Below, in pieces: positions 1 to 8,122 of a stretch of 48,337 nucleotides of DNA. Made by a program: the position numbers and the translations under genes. Every line of letters starts with the position of its first letter. Position 1 is the stretch's first letter. Source of the stretch: Alphaproteobacteria bacterium (GTDB lineage Bacteria; Pseudomonadota; Alphaproteobacteria; Rhodobacterales; Rhodobacteraceae); NCBI GenBank assembly GCA_030427405.1, contig JAUHXK010000018.1, positions 1 to 48,337 on the forward strand. Direction: 5' to 3'. The notes beneath the pieces were generated by a model. The model was given only the letters and a program-made list of their open reading frames with translations, had not been told where the DNA came from and made no database searches.

Positions 1-282
1 CCAGTAATCCTTGACCACCTGGCGGAACGGGCCAAGCGACAGATGAAACTCGGCCGCTTTCTCTTCGGCCTCGGTGGTGACGTCGAAGACAAGCCGCTTG
101 TCGCGTATCGACAGCTGAACGTGATAAGGCCCGTCCGGCAACGTGCGATCATCACGGTCAGGCAGCGTGAACGAGTTGTTTTCGAGCAGATCATATATGG
201 CAACCTTGCGCTCCTGCTCGATCTCGGGGGTCGGCGGGGGCAGGTTTCGGTCGTCCAGTGCGATATGCGAAATTCGGGTCAT
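1..282 (-). CDS. UPF0262 family protein (C-terminus cut by window edge)
   Basis: The first 94 codons of a minus-strand gene are present; the stop lies beyond position 1. The start is ATG at 280-282, and the protein begins MTRISHIALDDRNLPPP. It continues with a charged stretch (EQERKVAIYDLLENN) and a beta-rich segment around VQLSIRDKRLVFDV, which I recognise as the UPF0262 family of alphaproteobacteria. These are soluble proteins of about 160 residues with no known function. The gene lies 95 bases downstream of hisD on the same strand, the order usual in Rhodobacterales, so it is probably cotranscribed with the murA-hisD block. No catalytic motif is visible. Confidence 0.8.
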   Translation of the reverse strand, partial: MTRISHIALDDRNLPPPTPEIEQERKVAIYDLLENNSFTLPDRDDRTLPDGPYHVQLSIRDKRLVFDVTTEAEEKAAEFHLSLGPFRQVVKDYW

Positions 283-377
283 TATCCTAAGATCCGTTCA
301 GGTCACGACAGACCTATATCAAGCCGCGGGCATGAGCAACGCGCATGCCCCAACTCGGCGCAAATGTCTGTCGCGGG

Positions 378-1679
378 TTATTGGTTCAATCGCTTCAGGC
401 GCGCCGTAACCGACAGGCCATGCGCCTCAAGGCTTTCCGAGGCCGCAAGTTGTTCGGCTGCGGGGCCGATGGCACGCAGGGCTTCGGGCGTCATCTGGCT
501 AAGCGTCGTTCGTTTGAGAAACTCCATGACGCTCAGGCCCGATGAAAACCGCGCGGACCGTGCGGTCGGAAGAACATGGTTCGGGCCACCGACATAGTCG
601 CCAATCGCTTCGGGTGTGTATTGACCCAGGAAAATCGCACCTGCGTGAACCGTCTTCTTGCTCAGCCCGACCGGGTCGGCCACACACAGTTCAAGATGCT
701 CTGGCGCGATACGGTTCGACAGCGCGGCCGCTTCGTCAAGATCGCGCACCGTGATCACAGCGCCAAAGTCGCGCCAGCTTGCCCCCGCGATTTCGCGGCG
801 TTGCAGCGTTTCAAGCCGGAGGTCGACGGCCCTGGCGACCCGTGCCCCGAACGCGGCATCGTCGGTGATCAGGATGGACTGCGCACTTTCGTCATGCTCG
901 GCCTGGCTCAGCAGATCAAGGGCGATCCAATCCGGGTCATTGTCGCTGTCGGCAATGACCAAGATCTCGGACGGCCCGGCAATCATGTCTATGCCCACCT
1001 TGCCAAAGACCCGCCGCTTTGCCGCCGCGACAAACGCATTGCCCGGCCCGGTAATCTTGTGCACCGGCGCGATTGTTTCCGTGCCATAAGCCAGCGCCGC
1101 AATCGCCTGCGCGCCGCCGATGCGGTACACTTCGTCGACACCCGAAAGACGGGCCGCCAGCAGGACCAGCGGGTTCACCTGTCCGTCCGGGGTAGGAACC
1201 GTAATGGCCAGACGCTCGACGCCTGCGACCTTGGCCGGTATGGCGTTCATCAAAACGGATGACGTGTAAGACGCCAGCCCCCCCGGCACATAAAGCCCGG
1301 CAGCCTGCACAGCAGACCACCGCCAGCCAAGTGTGGCGCCTGTTTCGTCGGTCCATTCCCGGTCTTCTGGCAGCTGTTTTTCGTGATAGGCCCGGATACG
1401 GTCCGCCGCCAGTTCCAGCGCGGCGCGATCGACGGCCGAGACCTGCTCTATCGCCTCCGAGATTTCATCGGCACTGAATGCCAGGGTCGCGGGCGTCAGC
1501 ACTTGCCGGTCAAACTTGGCCGTCAGTTCGATGACCGCGGCATCGCCTCTGTTGCGCACGTCTTCGATGATCCCGGCGACCACTGCGTCAACATCGGGGC
1601 TGTCCTCTCGCTTGGCAGCAAGCAACCCGGCAAAGGCGGTTTCGAAATCGGCGGATGTGGACTCAAGAAAAACTGGCAT
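378..1679 (-). CDS. hisD: Histidinol dehydrogenase HisD
   Basis: Catalyses the last two steps of histidine synthesis, oxidising L-histidinol to L-histidine with two NAD+ and a Zn2+ ion, in the cytoplasm. The 433-residue length fits the family (about 434). Visible family segments include GPGNAFVAAAKR, IDMIAGPSEILV, the zinc-site stretch SQAEHDESAQS (Gln and His ligands), the APEHLEL segment and GGPNHVLPT. An upstream in-frame ATG would add 15 residues with no similarity to the family, so the start giving MPVFLES at 1677-1679 is chosen. It follows murA and the DUF2948 gene on the same strand and lies away from other his genes. This is the usual arrangement in this bacterial group. Confidence 0.97.
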   Translation of the reverse strand: MPVFLESTSADFETAFAGLLAAKREDSPDVDAVVAGIIEDVRNRGDAAVIELTAKFDRQVLTPATLAFSADEISEAIEQVSAVDRAALELAADRIRAYHEKQLPEDREWTDETGATLGWRWSAVQAAGLYVPGGLASYTSSVLMNAIPAKVAGVERLAITVPTPDGQVNPLVLLAARLSGVDEVYRIGGAQAIAALAYGTETIAPVHKITGPGNAFVAAAKRRVFGKVGIDMIAGPSEILVIADSDNDPDWIALDLLSQAEHDESAQSILITDDAAFGARVARAVDLRLETLQRREIAGASWRDFGAVITVRDLDEAAALSNRIAPEHLELCVADPVGLSKKTVHAGAIFLGQYTPEAIGDYVGGPNHVLPTARSARFSSGLSVMEFLKRTTLSQMTPEALRAIGPAAEQLAASESLEAHGLSVTARLKRLNQ

Positions 1680-1766
1680 TACGATCACTCCGGACGTTTG
1701 AGCGGGACATACCGCCGGAGCCAAGCGCGCTCAACCCACAGAATCCGACCGGCGCGCCGCTGTGTC

Positions 1767-2243
1767 CTATGCAGGGTGTTCCGGCGCGTGCCCGGACGGC
1801 GCGCGATAAGGACGGGTCACATCCTTAAGCGCGGCGTCTATCGCCTCGACCGACAGGCGGATGGCGCCATCCCCGGCCAGGGTCAGAACGATCTGCCCGG
1901 CTCCGTCTTCGCCTGCCTCGAAATCCACCGACAAAAGCGACAGGATCATATCCTTGTCCTTGCGGTCGATGCCCTGGCTTGAAACGGACAGGACATTGTC
2001 GAAGACCAGCAGGGATTGCACGCGCTCGAACGCCCGACCGCGCCGGGTGGCGGCATCCTTGTCTTCCCATCGAAACCGGTTAAGCAAAATGCCAAAACGT
2101 TTTTGCGACGCGCGCCATGTCATTTCCGTAACCGGGAAAATCGCGTCCTGCGCCAGCGTCGAAATCACCTGAAGGTCATCTGCATCCTCGGCACCCAGGT
2201 TCAGTGGGGCCTCGCGGCCATCTTCAAAACTCGCATCTGTCAT
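1767..2243 (-). CDS. DUF2948 family protein
   Basis: A 158-residue soluble protein starting [20 protein letters not shown]. The pattern [23 protein letters not shown] followed by [18 protein letters not shown] and a C-terminal beta-rich half ([23 protein letters not shown]) matches DUF2948, an uncharacterised alphaproteobacterial family. Its ATG overlaps the murA stop by four bases (ATGA), which points to translational coupling. The hisD gene starts about 90 bases further on. The constant murA-DUF2948-hisD linkage suggests a housekeeping role, but nothing in the sequence shows which one. Confidence 0.85.
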   Translation of the reverse strand: MTDASFEDGREAPLNLGAEDADDLQVISTLAQDAIFPVTEMTWRASQKRFGILLNRFRWEDKDAATRRGRAFERVQSLLVFDNVLSVSSQGIDRKDKDMILSLLSVDFEAGEDGAGQIVLTLAGDGAIRLSVEAIDAALKDVTRPYRAPSGHAPEHPA

Positions 2244-3508
2244 TGGCTTTTGATCCGTTCGATTTTTGCGCCGACGCCTTCCAGCTTGCGCACCACCTGT
2301 TCATACCCGCGATCCAGGTGATACACGCGGCTGACAATGGTTTCCCCTTCGGCTGCAAGCCCTGCCAGGATCAACGAGACCGAGGCCCGCAGATCGGTGG
2401 CCATTACGGGCGCACCCTTGAGCTGTTCGACACCTGTCACGGTGGCCGTCCCGCCATGCACCTCGATTGCGGCGCCCATACGCACCAGTTCCGGCGCGTG
2501 CATGAAACGATTCTCAAAAATGCGCTCTTCAAGCACCGATGTCCCTTCGGCCGTGCACATCAGGGCCATCATTTGCGCCTGAAGGTCGGTCGGAAAACCA
2601 GGGAACGGCTCGGTCACCACGTCCACGGCTTGCACCCGGCCATTGGGCCGCGACACTTTCAGCCCGGCCTTGGTTTCCTCGATCACCACACCGGCAGCAG
2701 TCAGCTTTTCCGCAAAAGCGCCGACAAGGTTCATGCGGCCACCCAACAGTTCGACCTCGCCGCCGCAAATCGCTGGCGCCAGCATATAGGTGCCCAACTC
2801 GATCCGGTCGGTCACCACCTGATGCGTGGCACCATGCAACCGCTCGACACCTTGTATTTCGATGGTGGATGTCCCCTCGCCCGTGATCTGAGCGCCCATC
2901 TTGCGCAGACATTCGACCAGATCGACGATTTCAGGCTCGCGCGCGGCGTTTTTCAAAACCGTGGAGCCTTTGGCAAGCGTCGCGGCCATCACGATGTTTT
3001 CCGTGGCCCCAACCGAGGCAAACCGCATTTCATGTACAGCGCCGATCAGGCCCTTGGGCGCCTTGGCGTGAAGGTAACCGTCCTTCAGCTCGATCTCGGC
3101 GCCCAGCGCCTCAAGCCCCTCGACATGCAGGTCCATCGGACGCGCACCGATCGCGCAGCCACCCGGCAAGGATACAACCGCCTGACCGAATCGCGCCAGC
3201 AAAGGCCCCAGAACCAGGTTCGACGCCCGCATCTTGCGCACGATCTCGTAATCCGCGGTCTGACTGGTCAGATCATGGCTCGACAAGGCCAGAACCTGTC
3301 CGCTCTGCAACGACGACACCTCGGCCCCCAGGGATTGCAACAACGCCGTCATAGTCTTGATATCACTCAACCGCGGAGCATTTGTCAGCGTCAGGGGCTC
3401 TTCGCTCAGCAATGTTGCCGGCATCAGCGTCAGACAGGCGTTCTTGGCCCCGGCAATCGGAATCTGCCCCCTGAGCGGGCCGTTGCCCGTGACTAAAATC
3501 GAATCCAT
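2240..3508 (-). CDS. murA: UDP-N-acetylglucosamine 1-carboxyvinyltransferase MurA
   Basis: First committed step of peptidoglycan synthesis: transfers enolpyruvate from PEP to UDP-GlcNAc in the cytoplasm. The 422-residue protein has the N-terminal [16 protein letters not shown] motif with the conserved Lys22-Asn23 pair, and the mobile loop [13 protein letters not shown] carrying the catalytic Cys118 that fosfomycin attacks. The cysteine is intact, with no Asp substitution. The segment [12 protein letters not shown] near residue 305 is also typical. The gene sits 6 bases after the stop of a small basic-protein gene and overlaps the DUF2948 gene by four bases, so all three are probably in one transcript. 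Confidence 0.98.
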   Translation of the reverse strand: MDSILVTGNGPLRGQIPIAGAKNACLTLMPATLLSEEPLTLTNAPRLSDIKTMTALLQSLGAEVSSLQSGQVLALSSHDLTSQTADYEIVRKMRASNLVLGPLLARFGQAVVSLPGGCAIGARPMDLHVEGLEALGAEIELKDGYLHAKAPKGLIGAVHEMRFASVGATENIVMAATLAKGSTVLKNAAREPEIVDLVECLRKMGAQITGEGTSTIEIQGVERLHGATHQVVTDRIELGTYMLAPAICGGEVELLGGRMNLVGAFAEKLTAAGVVIEETKAGLKVSRPNGRVQAVDVVTEPFPGFPTDLQAQMMALMCTAEGTSVLEERIFENRFMHAPELVRMGAAIEVHGGTATVTGVEQLKGAPVMATDLRASVSLILAGLAAEGETIVSRVYHLDRGYEQVVRKLEGVGAKIERIKSQ

Positions 3509-3514
3509 CTGCTC

Positions 3515-3670
3515 TTATTCCTTGTCCTGCCCTGATCCGCCGGCCTGCGGCGCGCGTGCCTTTGCCTGTGCCTTACGCCGCGCAAGGTTGGCTTTCAATG
3601 CCGCCTTCAAACGATCCTCGCGCGTGCTTCCCGACTTTGCGGGGCTTTTCGGTGTTTTTTTGTCCGCCAT
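3515..3670 (-). CDS. Small basic protein upstream of murA (51 aa)
   Basis: A 51-residue Lys/Arg/Ala-rich protein beginning MADKKTPKSPAKSGSTRED and ending in a low-complexity AQAKARAPQAGGSGQDKE tail. The open frame runs further upstream to about 3829, but that extension is the antisense of the tRNA-Thr gene. ATG at 3668-3670 is therefore the believable start. The central RLKAALKANLARRKAQAKA stretch would form a positively charged amphipathic helix. It lies 6 bases before murA on the same strand. Short proteins of this kind are common at this place in Rhodobacterales and have no assigned function. Nucleic-acid binding is only a guess from its charge. Confidence 0.7.
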   Translation of the reverse strand: MADKKTPKSPAKSGSTREDRLKAALKANLARRKAQAKARAPQAGGSGQDKE

Positions 3671-3753
3671 GATCTTTCTGTACAGGACCCGAAAAAAACC
3701 GTCCAGACACCCTTGCGCCGCCTTTCGTTTGAGTCTAATCACCCGCCCACAGC

Positions 3754-3828
<75 letters not shown>

Positions 3829-4142
3829 CGATTTCCTGACAGTTTCAAGCGCCTGACTTCGCCCGCCCGATCGCGCGGAACGCGTCTGATCCAGCGCCGA
3901 GAGTCGTGGCAACAACATGTTGTATCGCAAAGGTTTCGTCCAACAAGTGTCATGATCTCGTAATACTTGCGCCCAGATTGACCGCCATTAACGGTCAACC
4001 CTGCCGTTTTGTTTGGTGGTTCTTTTTAACGAGGGGGTACATCGGCAGGATCAGGGGTGAGAGCGCATCCGCCTGTCGAGATCGGCGGCTTGCTGCTCTC
4101 CCCCGCCTGTTTCGGTCTTTGTAACCCGCGTCCAGGCAAGGG
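3829..4142. other. 314-base intergenic region with two short dyads
   Basis: No convincing gene is seen between tRNA-Thr and the MoaD-like gene. The region has a 7-bp stem TTGACCG (3978-3984) with CGGTCAA (3992-3998), and a 7-bp stem GTAACCC (4121-4127) with GGGTTAC (4140-4146). The second dyad covers the stop of the minus-strand MoaD-like gene and could help end its transcript, although no strong T run follows. A C-rich stretch (4100-4106) and a T-rich stretch near 4010-4028 are also present. The tRNA terminator is not obvious. Confidence 0.5.
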
Positions 4143-4388
4143 TTACCCCCCGCGCAATCGCTGCATCAGATACACTTCGCTGCCGGGGGCGATCGGCTCT
4201 GACAATCCACTGGCAATAATTCGCCCGTCCACTGCAATCGAAACGCCTGCGTCTATGGGGCCCTGCAATTGCGGATGCGCGCGAACCAGTTCGCGCAACA
4301 CTTCTCCGGTCGTCTTGGCCTCAACCATGACCACGTCGCAGCCTCCGGCCAAAGACCGGAGGCTGGACCACAGGTGAACCTCAACCAT
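4143..4388 (-). CDS. MoaD/ThiS-family sulfur-carrier protein
   Basis: An 81-residue protein of the beta-grasp ubiquitin-like fold, ending in YLMQRLRGG. The C-terminal Gly-Gly is where such carriers are adenylated and thiocarboxylated (MoaD in molybdopterin synthesis, ThiS in thiazole synthesis). The segments VHLWSSLRSLAGG, TTGEVLRELVRAHPQL and SVAVDGRII-like strands fit the family. Its ATG overlaps the last eight bases of the molybdenum-subunit gene (ATGGTTGA), so it is translationally coupled to a Mo hydroxylase. That context suggests a dedicated MoaD paralogue serving cofactor synthesis or sulfuration for this enzyme. No moaE is present here, so the role is inferred. Confidence 0.85.
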   Translation of the reverse strand: MVEVHLWSSLRSLAGGCDVVMVEAKTTGEVLRELVRAHPQLQGPIDAGVSIAVDGRIIASGLSEPIAPGSEVYLMQRLRGG

Positions 4389-6636
4389 TGGCCTTAAGCG
4401 CGGCCAAAATGCGCGGCGGGGACATCGGCAGTTGCTTCATCCTTACGCCCGCCGCATTGGACACCGCGTTGGCGATGGCGGCCAAAGGCGGCACGATGCC
4501 GGTTTCCCCAACGCCGCGCACGCCAAACGGGTGGCCGGGGTTGGGAACCTCGACAATCACCGTGTCGATCATCGGCAGGTCGCTGGCAACCGGGATGCGG
4601 TAGTCGAGGAAGATCGAGTTTTGCAGGCGGCCGTCGTCGCCATAGATATATTCCTCGTTCAGCGCCCAGCCGATGCCTTGTGCCGCGCCACCCTGAAACT
4701 GGCCTTCGACATAGGTCGGGTGGATCGCTTTGCCCGCATCCTGAATGACGGTGTAGCGGGTGATGCTGGTCTTGCCGGTTTCCGGATCAACCTCGGCATC
4801 GACGATATGGGTGCCAAAGGACACGCCCGCGCCTTCCGGGGTTGCCTCGAAATGGCCCGAGATCGGTCCGCCGGTCCGCCCCATATCGGCGGTGATATCC
4901 GCCAGCGGCATCGGGTCGAAATCGCCCGCATTTGGTCCCGAAGGCACCGCACAGCCGTCTTGCCATTTCACAGCGTCCACCGGGATGCCCCATTTGGCCG
5001 CCGCGCGCTCACACAGTTTTTCGACCGCGTGTTTCGCCGCCTTGATGGTCGCCAATCCGCTGGCATAGGTCACGCGACTGCCATGCGAGACGTCGTTATA
5101 GCCCAGCGAGGCCGTATCCGCGATGGTGACGCGGATGTTTTCGTAGGGAATGCCCAACACCTCGGCCGCCATCAGCGCCATCGACGCGCGCGAGCCGCCA
5201 ATGTCCGGTGTGCCGACCATAACCTGCGCCGAGCCGTCTTCGGACAGGGCCAGCGACACGGAAGTCTCGCCGCCATGGTTGAACCAGAAGCCGCAGGAAA
5301 TCCCACGCCCCTGCCCCGGTTCCAGCGGGGCCGAGTAATGCGGGTGCGCCTTGGCAGCTTCCAGCGTTTCGACAAGGCCGATCCGTTCGTAGCGCGGGCC
5401 ATAGCTGGCCTTGGTGCCCTCTTGCGCCGCGTTTTTCAGGCGCACATCCACCGGGTCAAGGTCCAGTTGGTTGCACAGCTCATCCAGTACGGATTCAACG
5501 GCAAAAGCCCCCATTGGCGCGCCCGGCGCGCGATAGGCGGCCTGTTTCGGGCGGTTGGACATCACGTCATACCCCACCTGCCGCACATTGGTCAGGTCGT
5601 AAGGCGCAAAGGCGCACATGGCGGTCATGTCGCCGGGTGCGCCGGGAAAGGCGCCGCCCTGAAGGCGAAAGATGCCTTGGGCGGCGGTAATCGTGCCGTC
5701 CTTTTTCATGCCGATCTTGACGTCCATCGAGGCCGAAGCGGTCGGCCCGGTGGCGCGGAACACCTCGGACCGGGACATCACGATCTTGACCGGGCGGTTG
5801 GCCTTGCGGCTCAGCGCCAGCGCCACGGGTTCGATGAACACGGTGGTTTTGCCGCCAAACCCGCCACCGATTTCCGAGGCGGTGACACGCAGTTGCGAGG
5901 TCTCGATGCCCAGAAGCGCGGCGCAGGTTTTCTGAACGATCCAGTGGCCTTGCGTACAGCACCACAGCTCACCCTTGCCATCGCTGCCCAGCGCGCCCAG
6001 ACAGGCATGCGGCTCAATATAACCCTGATGGGTCGCCTCGGTGACAAAGCTGTCTTCGATGACCAGATCGGCCTCGGCGAACCCGGCCTCGACATCGCCA
6101 TGACCGCTTTCGTGATAGCGCACCACGTTGGGATGCATGCCTTGCGGAACCGAATAGTCCGCGGCGCCTTCGCGGATCACCGGCGCGTCGGCAGCCATGG
6201 CCTTGTCAACATCCGTGACATGGGGCAGGACATCGTATTCGACCTCGATCAGTTTCAGCGCATCGCGTGCCGCCAACGCCGATGTGGCCGCCACTGCCGC
6301 CACCGCATGCCCGTCATACAGCGCCTTGTCGCCCGCCATGACGTTTTCCAGCACATTCCAGAATTCGCCCTCAAGACCGGGCTTGAACGGGACATCGGCG
6401 AAATCGGCACGGGTAACTATGGCTTTGACGTCTTTATGCTCCTCGGCCTTAGACGTGTCGATTTTGACGATCCGTGCGTGCGCATGCGGCGAGCGCAGGA
6501 TGGCGCCGTGCAGCATGCCGGGGGCCGACATGTCCGCGCCGAACTTTGCCCGGCCGGTAACCTTGTCCAGCCCATCGGGGCGGTCCGGGCGGGTGCCCAC
6601 AAAGGTGAATTCGGATTTGCGATCGTCCAGAGCCAT
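4381..6636 (-). CDS. Molybdenum hydroxylase, large (molybdopterin-binding) subunit, xanthine dehydrogenase/CoxL family
   Basis: A 751-residue catalytic subunit of an aerobic molybdenum hydroxylase that would oxidise an unknown substrate with water as oxygen source. The N-terminal domain runs from DRPDGLDKVTGRAKFGADM. Mo-cofactor segments include the EIGGGFGGK loop, AYRAPGAPMGAFAVES and, near the C-terminus, FGVRGVGETGIVPP with the conserved catalytic Glu. The loop that reads AYxCSFR in form I CO dehydrogenase or AYRGAGR in form II reads AYRAPGAP here, so CO oxidation is unlikely. ATG at 6634-6636 shares one base with the stop of the 2Fe-2S subunit gene (TAATG). An upstream extension is out of family and overlaps that gene. 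The three-subunit order (FAD, FeS, Mo) matches coxMSL-type operons. Confidence 0.93.
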   Translation of the reverse strand: MALDDRKSEFTFVGTRPDRPDGLDKVTGRAKFGADMSAPGMLHGAILRSPHAHARIVKIDTSKAEEHKDVKAIVTRADFADVPFKPGLEGEFWNVLENVMAGDKALYDGHAVAAVAATSALAARDALKLIEVEYDVLPHVTDVDKAMAADAPVIREGAADYSVPQGMHPNVVRYHESGHGDVEAGFAEADLVIEDSFVTEATHQGYIEPHACLGALGSDGKGELWCCTQGHWIVQKTCAALLGIETSQLRVTASEIGGGFGGKTTVFIEPVALALSRKANRPVKIVMSRSEVFRATGPTASASMDVKIGMKKDGTITAAQGIFRLQGGAFPGAPGDMTAMCAFAPYDLTNVRQVGYDVMSNRPKQAAYRAPGAPMGAFAVESVLDELCNQLDLDPVDVRLKNAAQEGTKASYGPRYERIGLVETLEAAKAHPHYSAPLEPGQGRGISCGFWFNHGGETSVSLALSEDGSAQVMVGTPDIGGSRASMALMAAEVLGIPYENIRVTIADTASLGYNDVSHGSRVTYASGLATIKAAKHAVEKLCERAAAKWGIPVDAVKWQDGCAVPSGPNAGDFDPMPLADITADMGRTGGPISGHFEATPEGAGVSFGTHIVDAEVDPETGKTSITRYTVIQDAGKAIHPTYVEGQFQGGAAQGIGWALNEEYIYGDDGRLQNSIFLDYRIPVASDLPMIDTVIVEVPNPGHPFGVRGVGETGIVPPLAAIANAVSNAAGVRMKQLPMSPPRILAALKANG

Positions 6637-7115
6637 TATGACGCCTCCCGCAGTTCTGCCGCCGTATCCATTACGGCGCGAATGATCTTGTCGTAACCGG
6701 TACAACGGCAGAGGTTGCCTGCCAGCCAATACCGGGTTTCTTCCTCGGTCGGGTTGGGGTTCTTTTCCAGCAGCGACTTGGCCGCCACCAGAATACCCGG
6801 AGTGCAGATGCCGCATTGCAGGGCGGCATATTCGATCATCTTCTTTTGCAGCGGGTGCAGGACGTCACCATCGGCGATGCCTTCAACGGTTTCAATCTGC
6901 TTACCCTCAGCCTCGGCCCCCAGCATCAGGCAGGAACACACCAGACGGCCATCGACGGTGACCGAACAGGCGCCGCAATCACCGGTGCCGCAGCCCTCTT
7001 TCGCACCAGTCAGGTTCAGCTTGTCGCGCAAACAATCCAAGAGGGTTTCGCGCGGGTCGCACAGGTATTCGACCGCGTCGCCGTTCACGGTAGTGGAAAC
7101 GTGGAGCTTGCTCAT
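6636..7115 (-). CDS. Molybdenum hydroxylase, [2Fe-2S] small subunit
   Basis: A 159-residue electron-transfer subunit with two iron-sulfur domains. The N-terminal plant-ferredoxin-type cluster is shown by GCGTGDCGACSVTVDGRLVCSC. The C-terminal helical domain holds the second cluster with CGICTPG and LCRCTGYDKI. Both sets of cysteines are complete. It passes electrons from the Mo subunit to the FAD subunit. The gene overlaps the FAD-subunit gene by four bases (ATGA) upstream and the Mo-subunit gene by one base downstream, so the three are translated together. Length and motifs match CoxS/XdhA-like proteins. Confidence 0.96.
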   Translation of the reverse strand: MSKLHVSTTVNGDAVEYLCDPRETLLDCLRDKLNLTGAKEGCGTGDCGACSVTVDGRLVCSCLMLGAEAEGKQIETVEGIADGDVLHPLQKKMIEYAALQCGICTPGILVAAKSLLEKNPNPTEEETRYWLAGNLCRCTGYDKIIRAVMDTAAELREAS

Positions 7116-7978
7116 AGGTCTTCTCCCTTCGCGCGGGCATATGCGATTTTCGCGGCGCGCTTGGCCAGAACGCCCGCGACCTCGGTGCGGAACGTAATGG
7201 TGCCGCGCTTGTCGTCGATGGGGTTGCAGGCAGCCGAGGCCGCGGCGGCCAGCGCGTCCAGCGCGGCATCATCCAGCGTGCTGCCGATTATCGCCTCGGC
7301 GCAAGCGTCAACCAACAGGACGGTCGGCGCAACGGCACCCAATGAGACTCGGGCCTCGGTGATCGTATCGCCATCAAGGCGCAGGTTCACGCCGACACCG
7401 ACCACTGCGATGTCCATCTCGGTCCGCGGAATAAAGCGCAGATAGGCGTCGCCACCATTGTCACCGCGCGCAGGAATATTAACAGCCGAAACCACTTCAC
7501 CCTTGGCCAGAGAGGTCTTGCCGGGACCGGTGGGAATGTCCTCGACCGCAACTTCGCGCGTGCCATCCTCGCCAGTGACGGTCATGGTCACGCCCGCCGC
7601 CACCATCGCCGGCACGGAATCAGCCGCCGGGGATCCGTTGCACAGGTTGCCTGCCAGCGTCGCGCGCCCCTGAACCTGGGTCGAGCCGATCAGGTCCATC
7701 GCCTCGACCAGGCCGGGCCAGTCGCGGCCCAGTTCGGGATGTTCGCTCATCTCGGCGCCGGTCACGGCCACACCCAGGGTCCAGCTGCCATCAGCATTGC
7801 AGGTGATCTTGCCAACACCGTCGATCTTTTTGATGTCGATCAGCGTATCGGGCGTCACCAAATCCGAGCGGAGCTGCACCAGAACATCGGTGCCGCCGGC
7901 CAGAAACCGCGTGATGCCCGTTGCCTTTGCAGCCAAGGCCGAAGCTTCGGCAAAGCTTGTCGGACTGTGAAATTCCAT
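7112..7978 (-). CDS. Molybdenum hydroxylase, FAD-binding medium subunit
   Basis: A 288-residue FAD-binding subunit, first gene of the Mo hydroxylase operon. The two FAD signatures of the family are visible: FLAGGTDVLVQLR near residue 26 and GRATLAGNLCNGSPAADSVPA near residue 105. The C-terminal CO-dehydrogenase flavoprotein domain includes MDIAVVGVGVNLRLDG. It receives electrons from the 2Fe-2S subunit and passes them to an acceptor not encoded here. The 144 bases upstream (7979-8122) contain no gene and probably carry the operon promoter, although the FAD-oxidoreductase gene further upstream is on the same strand. Confidence 0.95.
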   Translation of the reverse strand: MEFHSPTSFAEASALAAKATGITRFLAGGTDVLVQLRSDLVTPDTLIDIKKIDGVGKITCNADGSWTLGVAVTGAEMSEHPELGRDWPGLVEAMDLIGSTQVQGRATLAGNLCNGSPAADSVPAMVAAGVTMTVTGEDGTREVAVEDIPTGPGKTSLAKGEVVSAVNIPARGDNGGDAYLRFIPRTEMDIAVVGVGVNLRLDGDTITEARVSLGAVAPTVLLVDACAEAIIGSTLDDAALDALAAAASAACNPIDDKRGTITFRTEVAGVLAKRAAKIAYARAKGEDL

Positions 7979-8122
7979 GAATATACCTCGCGCCTATGGG
8001 ACAGGTGTCACTGGGTTTGTGGGGACGTTAGTGCAGCAACCGCAGGACGTCCATGGCGGGAACGACGAAAACGTCAGGGCAGCAATGTCGTTTTCCGACA
8101 CCCGGCACATGCCCCGGTTTTC

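Noticed and set aside
2204..3496. Long plus-strand frame opposite murA
   Set aside because: Shadow of murA; composition is Gln/His/Arg-rich with no family features.
4020..4142. Molybdenum-cofactor riboswitch near the Mo hydroxylase operon
   Set aside because: The region is downstream of the operon, and no conserved aptamer pattern could be recognised.
4381..6636. Aerobic CO dehydrogenase (coxL)
   Set aside because: The active-site loop reads AYRAPGAP, lacking both the AYxCSFR and AYRGAGR signatures.
4432..6696. Long plus-strand frame of over 700 codons opposite the Mo subunit gene
   Set aside because: It is a GC-driven mirror of a clear family gene on the other strand, with His/Arg-rich composition and no recognisable domain.
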